DNA of 64,000 nt, taken from the NCBI RefSeq assembly GCF_037482285.1, contig NZ_JBBEYB010000006.1, positions 62,001 to 126,000 of the forward strand, read 5' to 3'. This document shows positions 15,025-23,100 of the stretch, one piece after another (positions within the stretch are counted from its first letter, which is position 1; the number at the start of each line of letters is the position of its first letter). The position numbers and the translations under genes were made by a program. Source of the stretch: Aquabacterium sp029268225 (GTDB lineage Bacteria > Pseudomonadota > Gammaproteobacteria > Burkholderiales > Burkholderiaceae_C). The notes under the pieces were generated by a model. That model had not been told where the DNA came from and did not search any database. It saw nothing but the letters and a program-made list of their open reading frames with translations.

Positions 15025-15657
15025 TCAGCGTACGCGCAGCATCGCCAGCACACCCCCTCGGCGCACAACCCGCCAGCCCAGCAACAACGCCAGGATCACG
15101 GCATAGACCATGACCTCGCTCACGTCGTTCTTGGCGTCCTTCTTCAGGTAGAAGTGCAGCAAACCGAGCAGAGAAACGGCATAGACCAGTTTGTGCAGCA
15201 ATTGCCACTTTCGGCCGCCCAGGGCACGGATGGCGGCATTGAAGGAGGTGATCGCCAGCGGCAACATCACCAGGAAGGTCAGCATGCCAACGAGGATGAA
15301 ATTGCGCTTGAACACGTCGGCCACGATGTCATCGAGCACCCAGCCCTTGTCCAGCCAGGCGTACGACAGCAGGTGCAGCACAGCGTACACAAAGGCCGTC
15401 ACGCCCAGCGTACGCCGGTAGCGCAACAGCGCCGGCAAAGCGGCCATCTCACGCAAAGGCGTCACCAACAGGGTCAGCCACAGCCAGCGCAAAGCCCACT
15501 CCCCCGTTTCCTGAATGAGCGTCTGCGCGGGGTTCGCACCCAGACCATCCGTCAAAGCGCCCACCAGCAAAGCCAGCGCCGGCACCGCACACACCACCCA
15601 CAACACCGGCTTGCCCCAGGGCTTGAGCAACCATTGGTTCGCCATCGACAAGGCCAT
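15025..15657 (-). CDS. msrQ: Heme-binding membrane subunit of the MsrPQ repair system
   Basis: A 210-residue integral membrane protein of the ferric-reductase-like/YedZ type with five to six hydrophobic segments. Likely heme-ligand histidines lie in YAVLHLLSYAW, WQLLHKLVYA and LLGLLHFYLK. MsrQ passes electrons from the respiratory chain or a flavin reductase to periplasmic MsrP, which repairs oxidised methionine in envelope proteins. Its ATG overlaps the TGA of msrP by one base, a coupling typical of the pair. The length is normal for the family. Confidence 0.93.
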   Translation of the reverse strand: MALSMANQWLLKPWGKPVLWVVCAVPALALLVGALTDGLGANPAQTLIQETGEWALRWLWLTLLVTPLREMAALPALLRYRRTLGVTAFVYAVLHLLSYAWLDKGWVLDDIVADVFKRNFILVGMLTFLVMLPLAITSFNAAIRALGGRKWQLLHKLVYAVSLLGLLHFYLKKDAKNDVSEVMVYAVILALLLGWRVVRRGGVLAMLRVR

Positions 15658-16697
15658 CAGTAGAACTTCCTCAAATCCATGCCCGCGTACAACTGCGCCA
15701 CCTGGGCGCCATAGCCATTGAACATCAAGGTGGGCTTGCGCGGTGCAAACAGCCCCCCTTCCCCGATTCTGCGCTCCGTGGCTTGACTCCAGCGTGGGTG
15801 GTCCACCGTCGGGTTCACATTCGAGTAGTAGCCGTACTCACGCGGGTTGGCCAGCATCCAGCTCGACGGGCGGGGCTTCTCAGTCAGACGGATGGTCACA
15901 ATCGACTTCGCGCTCTTGAACCCATACTTCCAGGGCACAACCAGACGCAGCGGCGCACCGTTCTGCGGCGGCAGCACCTCGCCATACAGGCCAAAGGCCA
16001 TCAGCGTCAGCGGGTGCATGGCCTCGTCAATGCGCAAGCCCTCCACATACGGCCAGTCCAGCACGCTGCTGCGCACGCCGGGCATCTGCTGCGCATCCGC
16101 CAAGCTGATGAACTCGACGAATTTGGCCCGGCTGGTGGGCTGTGCCCGCTGCAGCAGCGTCGAGAGCGAGTACCCCACCCAGGGGATCACCATGGACCAG
16201 CCCTCCACACAGCGCAGACGGTAAATGCGCTCCTCCATCGCGCCCAGCTTGAGCAAATCATCCAAGCCCAGCTTCAAGGGGCGCCCCACCTCCCCCTCGA
16301 TGCTCAGCGTCCACGGGCGGGTCCTCAAGGTGTGAGCGTACTCGGCCGGATCCGACTTGTCGGTGCCGAACTCGTAGAAGTTGTTGTAAGTGGTGATGTG
16401 CTCATAGGACGTGAGCTTGTCCACGGCCAACGCCCCCGGCACGCTGCTGCGCACCGCCGGCAAGGCCGCCCGCTTGCCCGGCCGCGTGACCGTGGCCGCA
16501 CTGACCGGAGCAGAAGTTTGCGCCAAGGCGCCAGACCAAGACGAAGCGGCCAGCCCCCCACTCCCCAGCAAAACGGCATCGCGCAGCCATTGCCGTCGGG
16601 TGGCATACAGCGCACGCGGCGTGATCTCGCTGGGAACGGGGTGCACCTGCCCGCTGTCAGGGTGTGCCGCGTGTTGAGAAGTCAGGATCAAAGGCAT
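15657..16697 (-). CDS. msrP: Periplasmic methionine sulfoxide reductase, molybdopterin subunit
   Basis: A 346-residue molybdoenzyme of the YedY/MsrP family. The N-terminus carries a twin-arginine signal (TRRQWL, Arg34-Arg35, then a hydrophobic stretch ending ALAQ), as expected for export of a folded cofactor protein. The Mo-coordinating Cys is probably Cys153 in RLRCVEGWSMVIPW. Other family signatures are VPWKYGFKSAKSIV and NPREYGYYSNVNP. It reduces free-standing methionine sulfoxide residues in periplasmic proteins, with electrons from MsrQ encoded next to it. Full length. Confidence 0.95.
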   Translation of the reverse strand: MPLILTSQHAAHPDSGQVHPVPSEITPRALYATRRQWLRDAVLLGSGGLAASSWSGALAQTSAPVSAATVTRPGKRAALPAVRSSVPGALAVDKLTSYEHITTYNNFYEFGTDKSDPAEYAHTLRTRPWTLSIEGEVGRPLKLGLDDLLKLGAMEERIYRLRCVEGWSMVIPWVGYSLSTLLQRAQPTSRAKFVEFISLADAQQMPGVRSSVLDWPYVEGLRIDEAMHPLTLMAFGLYGEVLPPQNGAPLRLVVPWKYGFKSAKSIVTIRLTEKPRPSSWMLANPREYGYYSNVNPTVDHPRWSQATERRIGEGGLFAPRKPTLMFNGYGAQVAQLYAGMDLRKFY

Positions 16698-16757
16698 GGC
16701 CGAACTCCACCGGGAATGAAGGCTGCACCTTACACCTCGCGCCCAGCGGGCGCAGGC

Positions 16758-17849
16758 TCACTGAAATTTGGTCAACTCGCCAGCAGGGCCTCGGATTTGC
16801 ATCAGCCGACCGGCCAAGCGGGCCTGCACCGTCGCGGGCAAGGGCGCAAAGCCCGTCCCACGGGTCAGCTCATCCCCGTGCATGAAGCACCAGTACACGA
16901 AGCGCGCGGTCCAGTCCGCCTCGCCCATCTTCGTCGGGCGCGCGTCCAGCAAGACAAAACTCGTCGAAGTGATGGGCCAGGCGTCAGGCCGTGGGCGATT
17001 GAGCAAGCTGGCCGTGTCATCGGCCTTGCGGTACACGTCCGAGGCCAGGATGGCCGCTCGGAAACCTGCCTCCGAAGCGCTCAGGATCTGGCCCTTGCGG
17101 TTGCGCAAGCGCGCGCCCACCAACTTGTCCTTCACAACGCGGTCGTACGACACATACGTGAAGCCGCCCGGCGTGGCCTTGACGAGCGCCGACACGCCAT
17201 CGTTGCCCTTGGCCTGCAGGGTGGCCGCCGGCCAAGCGGGCTTCTGGCTGATGGGCACGGCCTTGGCAAAGGCAGGCGAGGAATCAGCCAGATAACGGAC
17301 CCACACCTCGGTGGACCCCGATTTGTCCTCACGCACCACCCGCACCACAGGCAAGGCCGGCAAAGACAAGCCTGGGTTCAACTCGGCGATGCGCGCGTCA
17401 TTCCAGCGCGTGATGACGCCACGGGTCATGTCTGCCAGCACCTCACCGCTGAGTACCAACTCGTTGGGCCGCACCCCGGGCAGGTTCACCACCGGGACGA
17501 AGCCGCCCACCAGCAGGGGGATTTGCACCAGCTTGTGCTCGGTCAGTTGTGCCGCACTCAAAGGGTTGTCAGTGCCACCGAAGTGAACCGTGCGGGCCTT
17601 GGCCTGTCGAATGCCATCGCCCGAACCCGTGCCCTGGTATTGAAGGGCCACGCCACGGTTCTCCTGCATGAACTGTGCAGTCCAGCGGTCATAAACCCGA
17701 GAAGGGAAGGTCGCACCCGCCCCCTTGATCACCACATCCGCCTGCGCCGGCATCACCCAGGCGCACAGCGCCAACACACCGCCCAACCACCACTGCGCGC
17801 CCCAGGCGCGGCACCGCTGCATTGCCATGTACATCCATGTCCGATTCAT
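16758..17849 (-). CDS. PstS-type phosphate-binding protein, orphan
   Basis: A 363-residue exported solute-binding protein. After a signal peptide ending near PAQA, the mature part starts VVIKGAGATFPSRVYDRW and continues with QYQGTGSGDGI and FGGTDNPLS, the phosphate-binding loops of PstS. DKSGSTEVW and YVSYDRVVKDKL occur further on. No pstC, pstA or pstB gene is adjacent, so it either serves a transporter encoded elsewhere or works alone in phosphate sensing or binding. It lies between topB and msrP on the same strand, with 50-60 bases on each side. Several in-frame ATGs exist at the N-terminus (17849, 17834, 17828). Confidence 0.87.
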   Translation of the reverse strand: MNRTWMYMAMQRCRAWGAQWWLGGVLALCAWVMPAQADVVIKGAGATFPSRVYDRWTAQFMQENRGVALQYQGTGSGDGIRQAKARTVHFGGTDNPLSAAQLTEHKLVQIPLLVGGFVPVVNLPGVRPNELVLSGEVLADMTRGVITRWNDARIAELNPGLSLPALPVVRVVREDKSGSTEVWVRYLADSSPAFAKAVPISQKPAWPAATLQAKGNDGVSALVKATPGGFTYVSYDRVVKDKLVGARLRNRKGQILSASEAGFRAAILASDVYRKADDTASLLNRPRPDAWPITSTSFVLLDARPTKMGEADWTARFVYWCFMHGDELTRGTGFAPLPATVQARLAGRLMQIRGPAGELTKFQ

Positions 17850-17899
17850 CCGGGCGGAATGTACAAGGGCAATGCGTCAGCCGTGTGACGACCGACCGA

Positions 17900-20554
17900 T
17901 CACGCTGCCTTCTTGGCGGCGGCTTTCTTCGCTGCAGTCTTCTTGGCAGCCGGCGCCTTGGCGGCACGCGGTTCGAACTCGAAGCCCACCTTGCCGGTCT
18001 TGGCATCCCAGCTCAGGAAGGCCTTGAACTTGCGTCGCGTCTTGTTGGACACGAAGCTCTCCAGCAGGTCGGTCTTGCCCGTGGTCAGCAGCTTGGTGAT
18101 CTGCTCCGGCGTCACCGGCTGCTGCAAGATGATCTTGCCGCTCTTGAAGTCGCAGGTGGGCGTGCCGGTGGTGCGCTCGCACACATAGTTGGCGCCGTGC
18201 TCGTACACATGGCCGCCGCACTTGGGGCAAGCGCCCAGACTGGTCTGCGCGCTGAAGTCCACGGCCTCACCGGAGCCCTCGTCCTTCTTCGCGTCCTCGC
18301 CGAAGTCGAACTCCATCTTCCAGTTGGCCGACTCTTCGTCGCGCACCATGCGCAACTCGGCCGTGAACGGCCAGCCGGCCTTCGAGCGGAAGCCCTCCAG
18401 CGGCCCGATCTTGTGGTCGCGCAGCAGTTGCTCCACCTCGTGCAGCTCGAAGCTGCGGCCAGCCGGGATCTTGGTCATGCTGAAGCCGCAACCGGTGGTG
18501 CCCTCGGCATCGCCACCTCCCTTGCCCGTGCAGGTGAAGCGACGGTAGTTTTCCTTGACCACGCCGCCGCAGTTCGGGCAGGGCGTGCTCAGCGTCGCGT
18601 AGTCGCCCGGGATGGTGTCACGGTCGTATTCCTTGGCCTTTTGCACCACGCGCTGGGTCATGGCCTCGATCTCGGCCATGAAGGCCTCGCGGCTCAGGCG
18701 GCCCTTTTCCATCTCGGCCAGCTTGAATTCCCAGTTGCCGGTCAGCTCGGGCTTGGTCAGGTCTTCCACGCCCAGGCCGCGCAGCAGCGTCATCAGCTGG
18801 AAAGCCTTGGCCGTGGGGATCATCTCGCGGCCTTCGCGGAACAGGTACTTCTCGGTGATCAGGCCTTCGATGATGGCAGCGCGGGTCGCTGGCGTGCCCA
18901 GGCCCTTCTCGGTCATCGCCGCCTTCAGCTCCTCGTCGTCGATCAGCTTGCCGGCGCCTTCCATGGCGCTCAGCAGCGTCGCTTCGGTGTAGCGGGCGGG
19001 CGGCTTGGTCTTGAGCGCATTGACGACCACGTCCTCGTTGCGCACAGCCTCGCCAGGCTGCACGGCGACCAGGTTGGTGTCGTCGCCCTCTTCAGCCGCC
19101 TCCTTGCCATACACGGCCATCCAGCCCGGCTTGACCAGCACCTTGCCGTTGGTCTGGAAGTGATGCACCTTGCCCGCGGCCGGCACCTTGGTGATGCGGG
19201 TTGTGACCATGAACTCGGCCGCCGGGTAGAACACCGCGATGAAGCGCTTGACCACCATGTCGTACAGCTTGGCCTCGGCCTCGGTGAGGCTGCGCGGCGC
19301 CTGCATCGTCGGGATGATGGCAAAGTGATCCGACACTTTCGCGTTGTCGAAGACGCGCTTGTTGGGCTTCACATAGCCATCGTTGACAGCCTTGCGGGCG
19401 TGCATGGCCAGTTCGCGCAGCGGGCCCGGCAGATCCTCGTTGGCGATCATGTCCATGGTGTCCTTCACCACGCCCAGGTAGTCCTCGGGCAGCGCACGCG
19501 AATCGGTACGCGGGTAGGTCAGCGCCTTGTGCTTTTCATACAGCGCCTGGGCCAGCGACAGCGTGGTCTTGGCGCTGAAACCGAAGCGCGAGTTGGCCTC
19601 ACGCTGCAGCGTCGTCAGGTCGTACAGCAAGGGGCTGGACTGGCTGCTGGGCTTGGCCTCTTCCGTCACCGTGCCGGCCTGACCACGCACCGCATCGGCA
19701 ATCGCCTGCGCCTCGGCCGCCGACCAGACGCGGTCGGCCTTCAGCTCGGCCTCTTGCGAGCCCTCTGCCGCGTTCTTGGCCTTCTTGAACTCCGGGTCAA
19801 ACCACTTGCCGTCGTAGCTGCCCGCGGCCACATCAAAGCTGCCGCGAATTTCCCAGTAATCGCGGTACACGTGCTTGCGGATCTTTTCTTCGCGCTCGAC
19901 CACGATGGACAGCGTCGGGGTCTGCACCCGGCCCACGGTGGTCAGGAAAAAGCCGCCGTCGCGAGAGTTGAACGCCGTCATCGCCCGCGTGCCATTGATG
20001 CCCACCAACCAGTCGGCCTCGGAGCGGCAACGCGCGGCACTGGCCAGCGGCAGCATCTGCTCATCGGTGCGCAGCGACTCGAAGCCCTCACGGATGGCCG
20101 CTGGCGTCATACTCTGCAGCCACAGGCGCTTGACTTCCTTGCCCAGGCCCTTGGCCCGCGTCGTGGCCGTGCTGTCCTGCGCGTACTGCGCAATCAGGCG
20201 GAAGATCAGCTCCCCTTCGCGCCCCGCGTCACATGCGTTGATCAGGGTGGTGACGTCCTTGCGCTTGATCAGCTTGACCAGGGCATTGAGGCGCCCCTTG
20301 CTCTTGTCGATCGGATTCAGATCGAAGTGCGGCGGGATCACCGGCAGGTTCGCAAAGCTCCACTTGCCGCGCTTGACGTCGAACTCTTCGGGCGCCTTGA
20401 TCTCGACCAGATGGCCGACGGCGGAGCTGACCACATAGTGCTCGCTCTCAAAGTATTCATCGTGCTTCTCGAACTTGCCATCCACCGGCGTCAGCGCGCG
20501 CACGATGTCTTGGGCAACCGAAGGTTTTTCTGCAATGACCAGGGCTTTGCTCAT
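17900..20554 (-). CDS. topB: DNA topoisomerase III
   Basis: An 884-residue type IA topoisomerase. The TOPRIM domain starts MSKALVIAEKPSVAQDI (Glu9) and contains DAGREGELIFR. The active-site tyrosine is Tyr347 in TYPRTDSRALP. Two C-terminal zinc fingers follow (CPNC...CTGK...CGF and CPKC...CERTTGTPTC). The protein ends in a Lys/Ala-rich tail (KKTAAKKAAAKKAA) that should add nonspecific DNA binding. It relaxes and decatenates DNA by single-strand passage. The ATG at 20554 matches the conserved N-terminus; open sequence upstream is not homologous. The gene diverges from a SET-domain methyltransferase gene 94 bases away. Confidence 0.95.
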   Translation of the reverse strand: MSKALVIAEKPSVAQDIVRALTPVDGKFEKHDEYFESEHYVVSSAVGHLVEIKAPEEFDVKRGKWSFANLPVIPPHFDLNPIDKSKGRLNALVKLIKRKDVTTLINACDAGREGELIFRLIAQYAQDSTATTRAKGLGKEVKRLWLQSMTPAAIREGFESLRTDEQMLPLASAARCRSEADWLVGINGTRAMTAFNSRDGGFFLTTVGRVQTPTLSIVVEREEKIRKHVYRDYWEIRGSFDVAAGSYDGKWFDPEFKKAKNAAEGSQEAELKADRVWSAAEAQAIADAVRGQAGTVTEEAKPSSQSSPLLYDLTTLQREANSRFGFSAKTTLSLAQALYEKHKALTYPRTDSRALPEDYLGVVKDTMDMIANEDLPGPLRELAMHARKAVNDGYVKPNKRVFDNAKVSDHFAIIPTMQAPRSLTEAEAKLYDMVVKRFIAVFYPAAEFMVTTRITKVPAAGKVHHFQTNGKVLVKPGWMAVYGKEAAEEGDDTNLVAVQPGEAVRNEDVVVNALKTKPPARYTEATLLSAMEGAGKLIDDEELKAAMTEKGLGTPATRAAIIEGLITEKYLFREGREMIPTAKAFQLMTLLRGLGVEDLTKPELTGNWEFKLAEMEKGRLSREAFMAEIEAMTQRVVQKAKEYDRDTIPGDYATLSTPCPNCGGVVKENYRRFTCTGKGGGDAEGTTGCGFSMTKIPAGRSFELHEVEQLLRDHKIGPLEGFRSKAGWPFTAELRMVRDEESANWKMEFDFGEDAKKDEGSGEAVDFSAQTSLGACPKCGGHVYEHGANYVCERTTGTPTCDFKSGKIILQQPVTPEQITKLLTTGKTDLLESFVSNKTRRKFKAFLSWDAKTGKVGFEFEPRAAKAPAAKKTAAKKAAAKKAA

Positions 20555-20558
20555 GGGC

Positions 20559-20640
20559 GTGTTTATATATGCAAACCGTTCATACAATCGGGTTTCTCGC
20601 GCGCACGCACGCGCGCACCCGCACATTTCAATATAAACAC
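20559..20640. promoter_or_regulatory. Symmetric divergent promoter region with alternating GC core
   Basis: A perfect 10-base inverted repeat, GTGTTTATAT (20559-20568) and ATATAAACAC (20631-20640), bounds the gap between topB and the SET gene. Each arm contains a TATAAA -10-like element pointing toward its own gene. Between them, 20598-20618 is an unbroken alternating pyrimidine-purine run of C, G and A, a classic Z-DNA-prone composition. The promoter role is inferred from position. Confidence 0.5.
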
Positions 20641-20648
20641 ACTGGTCG

Positions 20649-21176
20649 ATGACGCAAGCCGCGCACAAACCCACGCCTGCCGCCCGTACCGCCGCCCACA
20701 GCGACACGGCCTCTGCCACCGGCCGCCGCACCCAGGTGCGCGACTCGGGCATCCACGGCAAGGGCGTTTATGCCGTGCGGCCCATCAAGGCGGGTGAACG
20801 CGTGCTCGAATACAAGGGCGAAATCATCACCTGGGAAGAGGCGCTCGACCGCCACCCCCACGACCCCGAGCAGCCCAACCACACTTTCTACTTCCACCTC
20901 GACGACGGCCACGTCATCGACGGCAAGTACCAGGGCAACTCGGCCAAGTGGATCAACCACAGCTGCGAGCCCAATTTGGAAGCCGACCAGATCGGCAACC
21001 GCGTGTTCCTCAACGCCCTGCGCGACATCGAGCCCGGCGAGGAGCTCTTCTTCGACTATGGCCTCGTCATCGACGCACGCCTGACCGCCAAGCTCAAGAA
21101 GGAATACGCCTGCTGGTGTGGCGCCCCCACCTGTCGCGGCACCATGCTGGCGGTCAAGACCCGCAAGCGCCGCTGA
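20649..21176 (+). CDS. SET-domain protein lysine methyltransferase
   Basis: A 175-residue protein that is almost entirely a SET domain. The S-adenosylmethionine-binding motif is SGIHGKGVYAVRPI, the catalytic core is WINHSCEPNLEAD, and FFDYGLV supplies the conserved catalytic tyrosine. A cysteine-rich post-SET module, CWCGAPTCRGTM, closes the fold, and the C-terminus is basic (KTRKRR). Free-standing bacterial SET proteins of this size methylate lysines, but few substrates are known. Its divergent neighbour TopB carries a Lys/Ala tail that could be a substrate; that is speculation. The ATG at 20649 leaves a disordered 25-residue N-terminus before the domain. Confidence 0.9.
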   Translation: MTQAAHKPTPAARTAAHSDTASATGRRTQVRDSGIHGKGVYAVRPIKAGERVLEYKGEIITWEEALDRHPHDPEQPNHTFYFHLDDGHVIDGKYQGNSAKWINHSCEPNLEADQIGNRVFLNALRDIEPGEELFFDYGLVIDARLTAKLKKEYACWCGAPTCRGTMLAVKTRKRR

Positions 21177-21210
21177 AGCAACGCGCCCCTTTTGCCCACG
21201 GCACCCGACC

Positions 21211-22140
21211 ATGTCTGCCCTGCCTCCTGCGTCCAGCCCTGAGATCACCGGTCGCACGCCCATGCAGGACGCGCTGACCCCGGTGCTGGCCGAGCTGAAC
21301 GGCGCCGCCGAACGCATCTGGCTGGTCAGCAACGCCACCTGCCCCGACCTGAGCATCGAGGTGCTGCCCGAGCTCGGCTCAACCAACACCGAGCTGATGG
21401 CGAGAGGCCGCCGGGGCGAGACCGCGCCCACCCTGCTCGCGGCCGCACGCCAGACCGCTGGCCGTGGCCGTCTGGGGCGCACCTGGCAGGCCGAACCGGG
21501 TGACACCCTGACCTTCTCCTTGGGCCTGCCGCTCGACCTGGGCCGCATCCCTGGTGGTGCCAGCGCGTTGTCGTTGGCCGTGGGCCTCGCGCTGGCCGAG
21601 GCGCTCGATGCCGGCCTGATGAAGCCCTTGCCACTGGGCCAGACACACCATGTGGGCCTGAAATGGCCCAATGACCTCTGGCTGTCCGGCCGCAAGCTCG
21701 GCGGCATCCTGATCGAAGCCAGCCCCGCCCCTGGCCTGCCGGACGGGCAACGCTGGGTGGTCATCGGCGTGGGGCTCAATGTGCGTCCGGGCTCGGCCCC
21801 TGCGGGTTCGGCCAGCCTCGCCGAGGTCGATCCGGCCTCCCCCCCTCGCATCGGTGACGTGTGGGCCTGGATGGCCCCGGCGCTGATCCACGGCGTGCAG
21901 ACCTTCGCGACCCAGGGCTTTGCGCCCCTGCAAGCTGCCTACGCCCAGCGCGACGTGCTGCGCGGCCAAAGCGTGGGCCTGTGGAGCACCCCCGGCCAGT
22001 ACCCTGCCGATGGGCACCCACCTACTCAGACGGGTGTGGCACAAGGCGTGAACGCCCAAGGCGCCTTGCTCGTGCATACTGAACAGGGTGTGCAGGCATG
22101 GCACAGCGGCGACGTCAGTGTGCGCCCTCACGCCGCCTGA
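21211..22140 (+). CDS. birA: Biotin-[acetyl-CoA-carboxylase] ligase
   Basis: A 309-residue biotin protein ligase. The biotinyl-AMP loop GRGRLGRTW and the motifs ELGSTNTEL, LKWPNDLWL and GGILIEA are all present. It attaches biotin to the carrier subunit of acetyl-CoA carboxylase. The first 45 residues do not look like the winged helix of E. coli BirA, so this is probably a monofunctional ligase without repressor activity. The ATG at 21211 is preferred. The SPOR-protein gene follows after 46 bases. In several Burkholderiales coaX lies between birA and the SPOR gene; it is absent here. Confidence 0.92.
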   Translation: MSALPPASSPEITGRTPMQDALTPVLAELNGAAERIWLVSNATCPDLSIEVLPELGSTNTELMARGRRGETAPTLLAAARQTAGRGRLGRTWQAEPGDTLTFSLGLPLDLGRIPGGASALSLAVGLALAEALDAGLMKPLPLGQTHHVGLKWPNDLWLSGRKLGGILIEASPAPGLPDGQRWVVIGVGLNVRPGSAPAGSASLAEVDPASPPRIGDVWAWMAPALIHGVQTFATQGFAPLQAAYAQRDVLRGQSVGLWSTPGQYPADGHPPTQTGVAQGVNAQGALLVHTEQGVQAWHSGDVSVRPHAA

Positions 22141-22186
22141 CCCTCATCTCTTTCAACCCTTCTCGACCCGACCCGGCCCCTCGCCC

Positions 22187-22981
22187 ATGCTGCGCTCCCT
22201 GGTGCTGATCCTGTTGCTCCTCAACCTGGCCTTTTTCAGCTGGACCCAAGGCTGGCTGACTGCCCTGGTGGGCGTTGACCCGTCGCAGCAGCACGAGCCT
22301 CAGCGCCTGAGCCTGCAGGTGCATGCCGACCAGTTGGAGGTGATCCCGCCGGGTGTGCTGCCCTCAGCCAGTGCCGCGTCGGCGGCCTTGGCCCAGGCCA
22401 TCGCCTCCGCCGCGTCCGACGGCAGCAGTGAGGCCGCCTCTTCGCCCATCCCCTCGCTGGCATCAAGCGCCTCGTCTGCGCCTACGGCGGCCAGCGCGGC
22501 CAGCACCACATCCGTGGCAGCAGGCCCGACGTCCTGCCTCAAGGCGGGGCCGTTCGGCTCCATGGAAATGGGCATCGTGCGCACCAACATCAAGCCCGTA
22601 CTGGCCGATAACGCCTGGCGCGCCGAAGACGTCACCCTCGAAGGCCTGTGGTTTGTCTACATGGGCCCCTACCCGGACCGCGAGCTCTTCAACCGAAAGC
22701 AGGCTGAACTCAAGGCCATTGGTGGCCTCAGTTTCCGCGAGGTGCGCACCCCCACCAGCTTGGCCAATGGCTTCGTGCTGGGCCGCTATGAGCGCCCGGA
22801 AGAGGCCCAAGCCGCCCTCAACAAGCTGAAAGAGCGTGGTGTGCGCTCGGCCCGGGTCGTCATCATTCGCCCGCGCATGCAGGCCCAGAACGTCATCGTG
22901 CCGCAGGCCACCGCCAGCATGCAGACCAGCCTCAATGGCGTGCGCCTGCCGCAGGGCAAGCGCTTTGCTGCCTGCCCTTGA
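22187..22981 (+). CDS. Membrane-anchored SPOR-domain protein
   Basis: A 264-residue protein with one N-terminal transmembrane helix (MLRSLVLILLLLNLAFFSWT), a linker very rich in Ala and Ser (about 60-138), and a C-terminal SPOR-like domain (GPFGSMEMG...LWFVYMGPYPDRE...FVLGRYERPEEAQAALNKL). SPOR domains bind denuded peptidoglycan glycan at the division septum, so a role in cell envelope or division is likely. The Ala/Ser linker probably spans the periplasm. The ATG at 22187 opens the membrane helix. It is the last gene of the birA transcript. Confidence 0.82.
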   Translation: MLRSLVLILLLLNLAFFSWTQGWLTALVGVDPSQQHEPQRLSLQVHADQLEVIPPGVLPSASAASAALAQAIASAASDGSSEAASSPIPSLASSASSAPTAASAASTTSVAAGPTSCLKAGPFGSMEMGIVRTNIKPVLADNAWRAEDVTLEGLWFVYMGPYPDRELFNRKQAELKAIGGLSFREVRTPTSLANGFVLGRYERPEEAQAALNKLKERGVRSARVVIIRPRMQAQNVIVPQATASMQTSLNGVRLPQGKRFAACP

Positions 22982-23021
22982 CACGCCGCAGCGATCAGCG
23001 AAGCCTCCCGCAACAGGCATG

Positions 23022-23055
23022 AAAAAACCTCCCAAGGCGCGAGCCCTGGGAGGTT
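23022..23055 (-). terminator. Rho-independent terminator of gap
   Basis: Stem of 13 pairs with one G-U wobble: arms 23026-23038 and 23043-23055, tetraloop GCGA. On the minus strand it is followed by six T residues (A-run at 23022-23027). It lies 45 bases past the gap stop codon and faces the end of the SPOR gene. Confidence 0.85.
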
Positions 23056-23100
23056 TGACGATCACGACGCAGGTGGCCTCAGCCACCCGCAACCGTCAGA

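Noticed and set aside
15783..20797. Very long open frames (701 and 991 codons) antisense to msrP/pstS and topB
   Set aside because: They are His/Gln/Arg-rich translations of the complementary strand of GC-rich genes, with no motif. The sense genes have complete domain signatures.
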